A DNA stretch of 64,000 nt from JAXDBM01 sp963709485 (GTDB taxonomy: Bacteria; Desulfobacterota; Syntrophia; Syntrophales; Fen-1087), in the NCBI GenBank assembly GCA_963709485.1, contig CAVPWE010000001.1:186001-250000 (forward strand). The letters are read 5' to 3'. Under the pieces are notes generated by a model that saw nothing but the letters and a program-made list of their open reading frames with translations, was not told where the DNA came from and searched no databases. Positions 44,177-52,188 of this stretch are shown here, piece after piece. The position numbers and the translations under genes are program-made. The first letter of the stretch is position 1. The number at the start of each line of letters is the position of its first letter.

Positions 44177-44884
44177 TTAACGCACCCCCATCGGATTCAG
44201 CACCCGCTTGCTGTATAGGGTCACCATCCAGGTAATCGACAGGGAAAGTCCCAGATAGACCAGGGTCGCCGCCGTGAAGGCTTCGAAACCCTTGAAGGTG
44301 TAAGCCTCCACCTGCCGGGCCTGGTAGGTCAGCTCGGCGACGCCGATGGTCATGGCCAGCGATGAATTCTTGGTCAGGTTCAGGAACTGGTTGATCAGCG
44401 GGGGAATGGTCAGCCGCACAGCCTGCGGCAGGATGATGTAATACATGGAGCGAAGGTAGGAGAAACCGGAGCTGCGCGCCGCCTCCATCTGCTCCTTGGG
44501 GATGGAACGGACACCGGAGCGGATGTCTTCCGCGATGAATGCCGATGTGTAGATGGTCAGGGCGATCACCGCGGCGGCAAACTCGATGCTCATGCTGTTC
44601 AGCCATTCATTTACAGCTGCGGGCAGGATTTTATAGGAGCCGAAATACCAGAAGAAGATCTGGACCAGAAGCGGCGTGTTCCGAAAGAACTCCAGATAGG
44701 CATGGGAAAACCACAGGAGGGGCTTGACGTTGCTCATCCGCAGGATCGCGATCACCAGGCCGAGAAGAAAGGAGAGGACCACCGAGATGGCGGAAAGCTC
44801 CAGGGTAACCTTCAGTCCGGAAACCAGCCAGTCGAAATATTGCCCGGAGGTTATGACGGACCAGTCAAAATTGTAGTTCAGCAC
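44177..44884 (-). CDS. Polar amino-acid ABC transporter permease (first)
   Basis: A 235-residue inner-membrane permease of the GltJ type. It starts at GTG 44884, with an N-terminal soluble part before GLKVTLELSAISVVLSFLLGL, the FFRNTPLLVQIFFWYFG signature and the ATPase-docking loop EAARSSGFSYLRSMYYIILPQA. It pairs with the next permease to form the membrane channel. It is separated from the binding-protein gene by 141 bp that carry two strong inverted repeats. Confidence 0.92.
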   Translation of the reverse strand: MLNYNFDWSVITSGQYFDWLVSGLKVTLELSAISVVLSFLLGLVIAILRMSNVKPLLWFSHAYLEFFRNTPLLVQIFFWYFGSYKILPAAVNEWLNSMSIEFAAAVIALTIYTSAFIAEDIRSGVRSIPKEQMEAARSSGFSYLRSMYYIILPQAVRLTIPPLINQFLNLTKNSSLAMTIGVAELTYQARQVEAYTFKGFEAFTAATLVYLGLSLSITWMVTLYSKRVLNPMGVR

Positions 44885-44905
44885 GAGGAAACCGATCCCG
44901 ATGAT

Positions 44906-44944
44906 AGCGGTCCTTTGCAGGCACAGCGCCCGAAAAGGACCGCT
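44906..44944. terminator. Stem-loop next to the permease start (transporter operon)
   Basis: A perfect 11-bp inverted repeat AGCGGTCCTTT / AAAGGACCGCT with a 17-base loop, within the gap between the binding-protein gene and the first permease. On the plus strand it is followed by TTCTCTTTTTT. On the minus strand, the direction of the operon, it could limit read-through or mRNA decay. Confidence 0.5.
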
Positions 44945-44966
44945 TTCTCTTTTTTCGCTTTTGCCG

Positions 44967-45006
44967 GAGACAGCGCATCCGCCTTCACAGGCAGAGGCGC
45001 TGTCTC
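44967..45006 (-). terminator. Stem-loop downstream of the binding-protein gene
   Basis: A perfect 10-bp inverted repeat GAGACAGCGC / GCGCTGTCTC, 20 bp beyond the stop codon at 45026. The operon-direction sequence after it is GGCAAAAGCGAAAAAAGAG, without a T run. Such elements often stabilise the binding-protein mRNA or partly stop transcription, so that the binding protein is made in excess over the permeases. Confidence 0.5.
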
Positions 45007-45025
45007 ACGCGCCCGTTGCATGACG

Positions 45026-45838
45026 CTACTGGGCCTTGATCTTGAAGGTCCGCTGCAGGGGCGTGTCCGTATTCGGACCGAACCACTTCTGGAAAATTTT
45101 CGCCGCCTCGCCGCTCTTCTCCATCTCAAGGAGCGTGGCGTTGACGAAGTCGAGCAGGGCCTTGTCCCCCTTGCGGATGCCCAGTCCGTAGGGTTCGTCG
45201 GAGATCCGGATCTCCGGAATCTCAAAGGCGTTCTTGTTGGGCGCCTTGCCGAGCAGCCCGGCCAGCATCGATTCGTCCGTCGTCACCGCCACGACCTTGC
45301 CCTGCTGCAGTGCCAGGAAGGCGGACGCGTAATCATCGAAAGACAGAACAGTCGCCGAGGGAAGGGACTTCTTCACATTCTGTTCCGATGTGGACCCCTT
45401 CGCCGTCCCGATCTTCTTGCCTTCCAGATCCGCGAGTTTTTTCACCGAGCCCTTTTTGGTCAGGAACTTCTGCCCCGTGAGGAAGTAGGTGTGGCTGAAG
45501 TCGATCTGCTTCGCCCGCTCCGCTGTGATGGTCATCGTCGCCGCGACGAGGTCGACATTACCGGCGATGAGCTGCGGCATGCGGGTCGCCGAGGTCACGG
45601 GCTTGATATCCAGCTTTACGCCCAAGCGCTTTGCAATTGCCATGCAGAAATCCACGTCGTACCCGATGATCTCCCGGGTTTTCGCATCGATGAAACCAAA
45701 AGGCGGAGCGGAATCCTTCACGCCCACGACGAGCACGCCCTTCTTCTTGACTTCATCCAGGGTATTGGCTGCCCAGGCCGCCCCCTTCCAACTTGCCGCA
45801 AACATCAGTGCCAGTAAAAAGATTCCGAATTTCCTCAT
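45026..45838 (-). CDS. Amino-acid ABC transporter substrate-binding protein
   Basis: Periplasmic family-3 solute-binding protein, 270 residues, with a signal peptide ending AAWAA. The mature protein begins with the LDEVKKKGVLVVGVKDSAPPFGF segment and has DVDFCMAIAKRLG, TMTITAERAKQIDFSHTYF and the second-lobe region. Resemblance is to GltI/PEB1-like glutamate or aspartate binders; the ligand is not certain. It starts at ATG 45838, 24 bp after the ATPase gene. Confidence 0.93.
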   Translation of the reverse strand: MRKFGIFLLALMFAASWKGAAWAANTLDEVKKKGVLVVGVKDSAPPFGFIDAKTREIIGYDVDFCMAIAKRLGVKLDIKPVTSATRMPQLIAGNVDLVAATMTITAERAKQIDFSHTYFLTGQKFLTKKGSVKKLADLEGKKIGTAKGSTSEQNVKKSLPSATVLSFDDYASAFLALQQGKVVAVTTDESMLAGLLGKAPNKNAFEIPEIRISDEPYGLGIRKGDKALLDFVNATLLEMEKSGEAAKIFQKWFGPNTDTPLQRTFKIKAQ

Positions 45839-45862
45839 TCTTGCTTACCTCCTTTTTAAATG

Positions 45863-46597
45863 TTAGTGCATCGGGGACAGAATTTCCTTCAGGAAGAGCT
45901 GCGCCCGCTCGTGCCTGGGGTTTCTGAAAAATTCCTCGGGCGCCGCCTCCTCCAAAATCACTCCGTAATCAATAAAGGCCACACGGTCGGCCACTTCCCG
46001 GGCAAAACCCATCTCATGGGTGACCACGATGAGGGTCATGCCGGTGTGGGCCAGGCCCTGCATGACCTGAAGCACTTCACCGATCATTTCCGGGTCGAGC
46101 GCAGATGTCGGTTCGTCGAAAAGCATGATCTTGGGCTTCATGGCAAGCCCCCGGGCAATGGCGACCCGCTGCTGCTGCCCGCCGGAGAGCTGCGCCGGAA
46201 AGGCATCCCGCTTTTCGGTCAGGCCGACCCGCTCCAGGAGGGCCATCGCCTGCTCCTCCGCTTCTTTTTTCGGGAGCTTTCTGATCTTGATCGGCGCCAG
46301 GGTGATGTTTTTAAGAACGCTGAGGTGCGGATAGAGGTTGAACTGCTGAAAGACGAAACCGATCTCGGCGCGGAGCCGGTTGATGTCCGTTTTTGAATGG
46401 GAAATATCGTTTCCGTCCACGATCAGCTTCCCCTTTTGAATGGGTTCCAGCTTATTGATGGCACGAATCAGCGTGGATTTTCCGGAACCGGAGGGCCCGC
46501 ACACGACAACCACCTCTCCCTGCTTGACATGGAGGTTGACATCGTTCAGGACATGCAGGTCTTTAAACCATTTGTGAACTCCATGAAACTGGATCAT
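45863..46597 (-). CDS. glnQ: Amino-acid ABC transporter ATP-binding protein
   Basis: A 244-residue ABC ATPase of the GlnQ/GltL class. Walker A is GPSGSGKST near 37-45, the Q-loop is in FVFQQFNLYPHLSVL, the signature is LSGGQQQR near 140, Walker B is IMLFDEPTSALDPE, and the H-loop histidine is in VVTHEMGFA. It is the first gene of the four-gene transporter operon (ATPase, binding protein, permease, permease). Confidence 0.94.
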   Translation of the reverse strand: MIQFHGVHKWFKDLHVLNDVNLHVKQGEVVVVCGPSGSGKSTLIRAINKLEPIQKGKLIVDGNDISHSKTDINRLRAEIGFVFQQFNLYPHLSVLKNITLAPIKIRKLPKKEAEEQAMALLERVGLTEKRDAFPAQLSGGQQQRVAIARGLAMKPKIMLFDEPTSALDPEMIGEVLQVMQGLAHTGMTLIVVTHEMGFAREVADRVAFIDYGVILEEAAPEEFFRNPRHERAQLFLKEILSPMH

Positions 46598-46864
46598 ACG
46601 GCTCCTGTTGCTTCAAGGTTGGCGCTTCAAATTCGTGAGGACAAGCCTATACAGCACATTGTCCGAATAATCAATGCAATTCCTGCAAACAGGTTGATTG
46701 CGTTAGATATTGAGGCAAATATCACCCGCTGCACACATGCGATTTTTCCGCCTTGAAATCTCCCGGCATTTATAGTACCCATTGGCGACCGGGATGTATC
46801 CGGCATCAGGTCCTCGCTGGAGGGCATGGAACGCCGGCCAATCAGATTTTCAAGGAGATGCCCT

Positions 46865-47188
46865 ATGTTGAAAGTGCAATGCCCGGACTGCCTGAAGTCC
46901 TTCATCTGGACGGACGAAATGCCCCTGAAAGGAAAATGTCCCACCGTTGACTGCGAATGGACCTATGATGTTCGTCAGGAACTGAAAAAAAGCGTCACGC
47001 GGAGAGAAGACGAAGCGAAGCATATCATTCGCTGTCCCCACTGCAATGAGCCCATTACCGCAAAGGTGACGATCTGCGAAAGCTGTGGGGACGTCATCCT
47101 CGGAACGAAATCCTTTGCAAAAAAATATCTGCTGCTTGCCGTTGCCGTCGTCCTGATCATTGTGTCGCTGATCTACTACGCCCGGTGA
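46865..47188 (+). CDS. Small double zinc-ribbon protein with C-terminal membrane anchor
   Basis: A 107-residue protein starting at ATG 46865, preceded by AAGGAG seven bases away. The first metal site uses CPDC (residues 6-9) and CPTVDC. The second uses CPHC (near 61) and CESC (near 76). A single C-terminal hydrophobic helix (LLLAVAVVLIIVSLIYY, about 88-104) makes it a likely tail-anchored membrane protein facing the cytoplasm. It is 48 bp upstream of gcvT on the same strand. I recognise no named family; a link to glycine cleavage is only positional. Confidence 0.75.
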   Translation: MLKVQCPDCLKSFIWTDEMPLKGKCPTVDCEWTYDVRQELKKSVTRREDEAKHIIRCPHCNEPITAKVTICESCGDVILGTKSFAKKYLLLAVAVVLIIVSLIYYAR

Positions 47189-47236
47189 CGGCGGAGTCCT
47201 CATCATGACCCGCATCGTGTCTTCCCGGAGATGATC

Positions 47237-48358
47237 ATGAAAAAAACGCCCCTTTATGACCGTCATGTCGCCCTGGGCGCGAAAATGATCGATTTTGGCG
47301 GCTGGGACATGCCGGTTCAATATACCGGCGTCGTCGAAGAGCATCATGCCACGAGAACCGGGGCCGGTCTTTTCGATATCTGCCACATGGGGGAAATTGA
47401 AATCCGCGGAACGCAGGCGCTGGATCTCCTGCAGGGGGTGCTGAGCCGCAATCTGGAAGGGCAGAAGACCGGCCAGATGAAGCTCAGCGTCCTGACCAAC
47501 GAACAGGGTGGGATCATCGATGATGTGACGGTCTACAAACTGGCCGAAGACCGCTACTGGGTCGTCACGAACGCAGCCACAAAGGACAGGGATCTGCGCT
47601 GGCTTCAGCGCAGGAAACAGGAGGGAGGCTTTGCCGGTGCGGACATTGCCGACCGGACGGAGGAGCTCGGCAAGATCGATCTGCAGGGCCCCCGGGCGCA
47701 GCAAATCCTTCAGCCGCTTGCGGGTGAGGATCTGGCGCCTCTGAGATACTACCATGCCATGCGAACGACGGTGGCCGGCGTTTCCGCCCTGGTCTCGCGG
47801 AGCGGATACACCGGCGAGGACGGCTTTGAGATTTATGCCGACAGTCAACAGATCGGGTCCATCTGGGACAGGCTGATGGCGGCGGGCGCCGGATCCGGGC
47901 TGAAGCCGGTCGGGCTGGGCGCGCGGGACACCCTGCGCCTGGAAGCGGGCATGATGCTCTACGGCCATGAGATGTGCGAGACCGTTTCGCCGTACGAGGT
48001 GGTTTACGGATGGCTGGTCGATCTGGAAAAGGCTTTCATCGGCCGCGATGTGCTGGACCGGCAGAAGAAGCGGGGGGTTTCCCGGAAACTGGTGGGCTTT
48101 GAAATGGCGGAAAGAGGCATCGCCAGAGCCGGTTACAAGATCTTCAAATACGGCCGTGAAATCGGTGAAGTCACTTCCGGGACCTATGCCCCGACATTGA
48201 ACCGGGCCGTTGGTTTCGCCTTCCTGCCCGTCGCCTGCACGGAACCGCAAACGGAATTGGAGATCCGCATTCGGGAGCGCCTGGTCAAGGCCAGGGTGGT
48301 CACGATCCCCTTTTACAAAAGGTGCGACAAACATATTTTTTACAATGTCTTTATCTGA
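47237..48358 (+). CDS. gcvT: Glycine cleavage system T protein (aminomethyltransferase)
   Basis: Tetrahydrofolate-dependent aminomethyltransferase, 373 residues, releasing ammonia from the aminomethyl-lipoyl H protein and forming methylene-THF. Seen are KTPLYDRHVALGAKMIDFGGWDMPVQY at the start, FDICHMGEI, the ATKDRDLRWL region, SRSGYTGEDGFEIY near 190, and GLGARDTLRLEAGM. ATG 47237 is chosen over 47231 for its better spacing to GGAG. It begins the gcvT-gcvH-gcvPA string. Confidence 0.95.
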   Translation: MKKTPLYDRHVALGAKMIDFGGWDMPVQYTGVVEEHHATRTGAGLFDICHMGEIEIRGTQALDLLQGVLSRNLEGQKTGQMKLSVLTNEQGGIIDDVTVYKLAEDRYWVVTNAATKDRDLRWLQRRKQEGGFAGADIADRTEELGKIDLQGPRAQQILQPLAGEDLAPLRYYHAMRTTVAGVSALVSRSGYTGEDGFEIYADSQQIGSIWDRLMAAGAGSGLKPVGLGARDTLRLEAGMMLYGHEMCETVSPYEVVYGWLVDLEKAFIGRDVLDRQKKRGVSRKLVGFEMAERGIARAGYKIFKYGREIGEVTSGTYAPTLNRAVGFAFLPVACTEPQTELEIRIRERLVKARVVTIPFYKRCDKHIFYNVFI

Positions 48359-48370
48359 AGGGAGTCAGAC

Positions 48371-48769
48371 ATGTCCAAGACAAACCCGGTCGACCGGAAA
48401 TATTCCAGGGAGCATGAGTGGGCGCGGGATGAGGGCGACGGCACGGCCGCCGTCGGCATCACGGATTACGCCCAGGAGATGCTGACGGACATCGTTTTTG
48501 TGGAATTGCCCGCCGTCGGGAAGATCGTCAAACAGATGGACCCCTTTGCCGTGGTGGAATCCGTCAAGTCCGTTTCCGATGTCTACGCCCCCGTCGGCGG
48601 CGAGGTCATCCAGGTGAATGCGGGCCTGGAGACCCGGCCGGAACTGGTCAACCAGGATGCCTTCGGCGAGGGATGGATTGCCCGGATCCGAATGCATCAG
48701 CCGGAAGAGTTGAAGGGGCTGATGGATGCCGCCGCTTACGAAGCGATGATCCGGGAAGAGAAAAAATAG
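48371..48769 (+). CDS. gcvH: Glycine cleavage system H protein
   Basis: Canonical lipoyl carrier of 132 residues, with lipoyl lysine K66 in VVESVKSVSDVYAPVGGEV. It carries the aminomethyl group between P and T proteins. It sits 12 bp after gcvT and 31 bp before gcvPA. It differs clearly from the GcvH-like protein at 8898-9299, whose lipoyl motif is altered, so the genome has at least two H-type proteins. Confidence 0.95.
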   Translation: MSKTNPVDRKYSREHEWARDEGDGTAAVGITDYAQEMLTDIVFVELPAVGKIVKQMDPFAVVESVKSVSDVYAPVGGEVIQVNAGLETRPELVNQDAFGEGWIARIRMHQPEELKGLMDAAAYEAMIREEKK

Positions 48770-48800
48770 ATCCTGTGAATTCACTGAGAGGGAACGTCCG

Positions 48801-50126
48801 ATGGATTATATTCCCCACACCCCGGAAGACATCAGGCGGATGATGAGCGCCATCGGCATCGCGTCGGTGGCGGAGCTCTTCGAGGACATTCCTGAAAAAT
48901 ACAGGCTGAAGCGTTTTTTGGATCTGCCGCCGTCCCTGTCGGAACAGGAAATTTCCGGGCTGATGAAGGATTATGCCGCCCGGAATGTCGTTCCTTCGAT
49001 GATCCTGAAAGGCGCCGGCGCTTACAATCACTACATTCCGGCCGTGGTGGGGCATGTGATTTCACGCTCCGAATTTTACACCGCCTACACCCCATACCAG
49101 GCCGAAATCAGCCAGGGCATCCTCCAGGCCATCTATGAATACCAGACCATGATCGCCAGGCTGACGGGCATGCGGGTGGCCAATGCCTCCATGTACGACG
49201 GCGCGTCCGCAATGGCGGAAGCCGCCGTGCTCGCCGCCAAGACGCTGAACCGCAACAGGATCGCCGTCATTCGCTCCGTTCATCCCGAATACCGGCAGGT
49301 GGTGAAAACCTATGCATGGTCCAACGGGTACGAAGTGACCGAAATTCCCTACGGTCAAAACGGACAACTGGATCCGAAGGCACTCGCCGATGGCGTCGAT
49401 CAACATACGGCGGCCGTCCTGCTTCAGTCGCCCAATTTTTTCGGCGTCGTTGAGGATTGTGCCGCGATTGCATCCATCGTCCACAGCCGGGGTGCGCTGC
49501 TGGTTTCCGGTTTTACGGAAGCCACCTCGCTCGGGATCCTGAAGCCGCCCGGTGAGGCGGGGGCGGATTTTGTGGTCGGGGAAGGGCAGGCACTCGGCAA
49601 TCCCCTGAACTATGGCGGTCCCTACCTGGGAATCTTCGCCGCCACTGAAAAGTTTCTGCGAAAGATCCCCGGCCGGCTCGTGGGCGCAACCGTCGATCAG
49701 GAGGGGAAGCGCGGTTACGTTCTGACCCTGCAAACGAGAGAGCAGCACATCCGGCGGGAAAGGGCGACGTCCAACATCTGTTCCAATGAAGCCCTCTGCG
49801 CCCTCGCCGCCGCCGTCTATCTCGTCAGCCTGGGCAAGAATCTCAGGAAGCTGGCGGCCCTCAACGTCCACAAAACGCAGTACCTGATGAAGCAGCTTCT
49901 GAAAATTCCGGGATGGGAGCCGATTTTCTCCGGCCCCGTCTACAATGAATTTGCCGTCCGCTGTCCCGACCCCCAGGCGGTCAACGGGAAACTGCGGCGT
50001 GAAGGAATTGTCGGTGGATATGAGCTGGCAAAGGATTATCCGGAACGGGAGGGCGGGATGCTCTTCTGTGCCACGGAAATGCTGTCAAGAGAGGACATGG
50101 ACCGGGTGGCCGAAATTCTGAGGTGA
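48801..50126 (+). CDS. gcvPA: Glycine dehydrogenase (decarboxylating) subunit 1, P-protein alpha
   Basis: N-terminal half of the split P-protein, 441 residues, complete by comparison with the usual 440-450. It shows YIPHTPEDIRRMM at the start, FLDLPPSLSEQEI, GAGAYNHYIPAVV, YTPYQAEISQGILQAIYEYQTMI and NICSNEALCALAAAVYL. The PLP-binding lysine belongs to the beta subunit GcvPB, normally encoded directly downstream. Here the following 147 bp hold no start of that gene and the next gene is on the other strand. An active P-protein would therefore need gcvPB from elsewhere in the genome. Confidence 0.94.
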   Translation: MDYIPHTPEDIRRMMSAIGIASVAELFEDIPEKYRLKRFLDLPPSLSEQEISGLMKDYAARNVVPSMILKGAGAYNHYIPAVVGHVISRSEFYTAYTPYQAEISQGILQAIYEYQTMIARLTGMRVANASMYDGASAMAEAAVLAAKTLNRNRIAVIRSVHPEYRQVVKTYAWSNGYEVTEIPYGQNGQLDPKALADGVDQHTAAVLLQSPNFFGVVEDCAAIASIVHSRGALLVSGFTEATSLGILKPPGEAGADFVVGEGQALGNPLNYGGPYLGIFAATEKFLRKIPGRLVGATVDQEGKRGYVLTLQTREQHIRRERATSNICSNEALCALAAAVYLVSLGKNLRKLAALNVHKTQYLMKQLLKIPGWEPIFSGPVYNEFAVRCPDPQAVNGKLRREGIVGGYELAKDYPEREGGMLFCATEMLSREDMDRVAEILR

Positions 50127-50190
50127 TCAACAGGCGCTTTCACCACTGCGCTTGAGCCGTAATCTCCTAACACGATAAAAAATCCCGCTG

Positions 50191-50235
50191 AAAAAAAGAA
50201 AGCCCCATCCCATGGCCATCCGTGGAACGGGGCTT
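50191..50235 (-). terminator. Terminator of the histone-H1-like gene
   Basis: On the minus strand AAGCCCC...GGGGCTT encloses an inner CCACGGATGG/CCATGGG region, followed by TCTTTTTTT. It lies 39 bp past the stop codon at 50274. It also stands 65 bp after the convergent gcvPA end and may act from both sides. Confidence 0.8.
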
Positions 50236-50273
50236 GAATGTAACCTGTCTGGACGTCCGGAACGGTGCCGAAA

Positions 50274-50522
50274 TTATTTTTTCGCCCGGGCCGTTTTCTT
50301 GACCGCTGCCTTCTTGACGGCCGCTTTTGCCGGCGCGGCTTTTTTCACGGCCGGCTTTTTTTTCATGGCCGGCTTTGCCGCCGGTTTGGCCTTCGCTTTC
50401 GCCGGAGCTGCCTTCTTGGCGGCTGCCTTTGCCGGCGCGGCTTTTTTCACGGCCGGCTTTGCCGCCGGTTTGGCCTTCGCTTTTTTCGGGACCGCTTTTA
50501 CAGCTTTCTTTGCAATTGCCAT
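50274..50522 (-). CDS. Histone H1-like lysine/alanine/proline-rich protein
   Basis: An 82-residue, highly basic protein of almost only lysine, alanine, proline and valine. It consists of repeated units such as KAKPAAKPA and VKKAAPAKAA, ending in TARAKK. It resembles the C-terminal tail of eukaryotic H1 and bacterial AlgP/Hc-like nucleoid proteins. DNA binding and compaction are likely. Repeat-unit numbers in such genes often vary between strains. ATG 50522 follows GGAGG. It stands alone, convergent with gcvPA. Confidence 0.8.
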   Translation of the reverse strand: MAIAKKAVKAVPKKAKAKPAAKPAVKKAAPAKAAAKKAAPAKAKAKPAAKPAMKKKPAVKKAAPAKAAVKKAAVKKTARAKK

Positions 50523-50620
50523 CTGTGACGCCTCCTTTATCGAATTTGTGCTTGTTTCAAACGGCCAACTCGCCCTTTCCTTGATCTAATTATACATGCA
50601 AAAATTTTTTTATCAAGAAA

Positions 50621-51508
50621 TTATCGAACAGAAATTATCGAACCGGGGGCAAGCTGAAAGAATTCCTGAATGACCGCTGTCGTCTCCGCGGGTTTCTCCA
50701 TGGGGATCAGATGCCCCGCATCCTCAATCAGGCGATGGGTGGCATCGGGAAACAGCGAGGCAATTTTTTTCAGATCGATGAAATGCCGGTTGTCGCTCTG
50801 TTGCCCCTCCAGCACAAGAACCGGGCAGGTCACCCGGGACAGCAGCGGCCAGGGGTCGTAGCGGACGCCGCCCATGAACAGGGCCGCCTCCCGCTTGGGG
50901 GAGCAGGTCAGCTCGAGTCCGCCGCCCGGCCGGTCCTTCATGCCGTGCCGAACGTAAAGGGAAAGCATCTCCTCGTCCCAGGGTTTGAAGAGGGATCTCG
51001 ACTGCAGATAGTCCCGGGCTTCGGCGGCATCCCGCCATTCGTTCCGGCGCTGGATCGATTTTGCCGCCAGGGGATGATCCTTGACCTGGATGGCGGGGCT
51101 GTAAAAGTCGCGGGGAAGGAAGATCGGTTCGATGAGAACCATTGCGGACGGCTTTACGTCGTAGAGGGCTGCCGCAATGGTCATTACCGTCGCCCCCATG
51201 GAGTGCCCCACCAGCAAGGGACTCCGCACCTTCAGACGCCTGCAGAAATCGCTGAAATCCTGCGCCAGGGTCATCCAGTTCAGCCCGCCTTCCTCGGGGT
51301 CTGATTCGCGGTGGTCACAGAAATAAGGGGCAATCACCCGGCAGGAGGAGGACAGTGACCTTGCAATGGGATGCCAGAGCCAGGGCAGGAATCCCGTTGC
51401 ATGGAGCATCACCAGCGTCGGTCCCTTTCCCTCATAGAGAAGGTAGGTCAAGAGGGCGTCGCCGACGCTCTGGGTGAGCACGCTCGGTCTGTCCGTGGGT
51501 TGTTTCAT
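50621..51508 (-). CDS. Alpha/beta hydrolase
   Basis: A 295-residue alpha/beta-fold hydrolase starting at ATG 51508. The oxyanion segment is LVMLHATGFLPWLW, the nucleophile elbow is VGHSMGA (GxSxG, serine near 112), the acid follows in CPVLVLEGQQSDN, and the catalytic histidine is in DAGHLIPMEKP. The substrate is unknown; esterase, lactonase or epoxide hydrolase are all possible. It is the last gene of a run of five minus-strand genes, starting 11 bp after the nitroreductase stop. Confidence 0.88.
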   Translation of the reverse strand: MKQPTDRPSVLTQSVGDALLTYLLYEGKGPTLVMLHATGFLPWLWHPIARSLSSSCRVIAPYFCDHRESDPEEGGLNWMTLAQDFSDFCRRLKVRSPLLVGHSMGATVMTIAAALYDVKPSAMVLIEPIFLPRDFYSPAIQVKDHPLAAKSIQRRNEWRDAAEARDYLQSRSLFKPWDEEMLSLYVRHGMKDRPGGGLELTCSPKREAALFMGGVRYDPWPLLSRVTCPVLVLEGQQSDNRHFIDLKKIASLFPDATHRLIEDAGHLIPMEKPAETTAVIQEFFQLAPGSIISVR

Positions 51509-51518
51509 GGACTTTGTC

Positions 51519-52184
51519 TCAAGACGTCCAGACCGTGATATCGTCCAGCCCGGCCCGTTCTCTTTCAAAATGGTTCACCGGCGCGTTTTCATCGGGGTAG
51601 CCGAACGCGGCGCCGATGACGATGAGGTGATCATCGGGAATCGGCAGCAGCGATCGCAGCAGTTCCGGGTAACTGACGGCCACGGCCATGATGCAGGTCC
51701 CGAGTCCCCGGCTGTGGGCCAGCAGGCAGACGCTCTGAAGGATCAGGCCGGCATCGAGAGCGGCATAGGGAAGAACGATGTCTTTCGATGTCGTCCACAC
51801 CAGCAGGGCCGGGGCATCGAAGAGGCCGAACATCTCCACGGTGTACTCCATGCGCGCCGTGTGGTTCTCCCGCTCGATCGACAAGGCCGACAGGACGCTC
51901 CTCCCGATTCCGTTGTAACGCTTTTTCAGTGTATCCGGCCAGATCGCGGTCGGTTGAATTTCCGGTGACGGCATCACACCGCCGGTGATTCGCTTCCGGC
52001 TTTCCTTCTTGAAGACGTCCAGGGCATTGCCGGTTGCGACATGGATCCGCCAGGACTGCGTGTTTCCCCAGGAAGGGGACCATCGCGCCGACTCGAGAAT
52101 TTCACGGATGACTCCCTCCGGAACGGGGTCCGGCTTGAATTTGCGAATGCTTCTCCTCTGTCTGATGGCTGTCAGGATGTCCAT
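51519..52184 (-). CDS. Nitroreductase-family flavoprotein
   Basis: FMN-dependent nitroreductase-fold protein, 221 residues from ATG 52184, which gives the usual DILTAIRQRRSIRKF opening. Other family positions are the ESARWSPSWGNTQSWRIHV stretch, the DAGLILQSVCLLAHSRGLGTCIM segment and the IVIGAAFGYPDENAPVN ending. It probably uses NAD(P)H to reduce nitro, quinone or flavin substrates. It starts 5 bp after the ferritin-like gene, so the two are co-transcribed. Confidence 0.9.
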   Translation of the reverse strand: MDILTAIRQRRSIRKFKPDPVPEGVIREILESARWSPSWGNTQSWRIHVATGNALDVFKKESRKRITGGVMPSPEIQPTAIWPDTLKKRYNGIGRSVLSALSIERENHTARMEYTVEMFGLFDAPALLVWTTSKDIVLPYAALDAGLILQSVCLLAHSRGLGTCIMAVAVSYPELLRSLLPIPDDHLIVIGAAFGYPDENAPVNHFERERAGLDDITVWTS

Positions 52185-52188
52185 CGGC

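Noticed and set aside
43473..44606. 377-codon version of the second permease
   Set aside because: The first 144 codons overlap the first permease out of frame and are arginine/histidine-rich nonsense; the permease starts at ATG 44174.
46598..46864. Glycine riboswitch before the gcv genes
   Set aside because: I could not find the tandem GGAGAG-type aptamer core in this gap.
46850..48334. 494-codon minus-strand frame over the zinc-ribbon gene and gcvT
   Set aside because: gcvT is certain on the plus strand; the antisense frame has no recognisable motifs.
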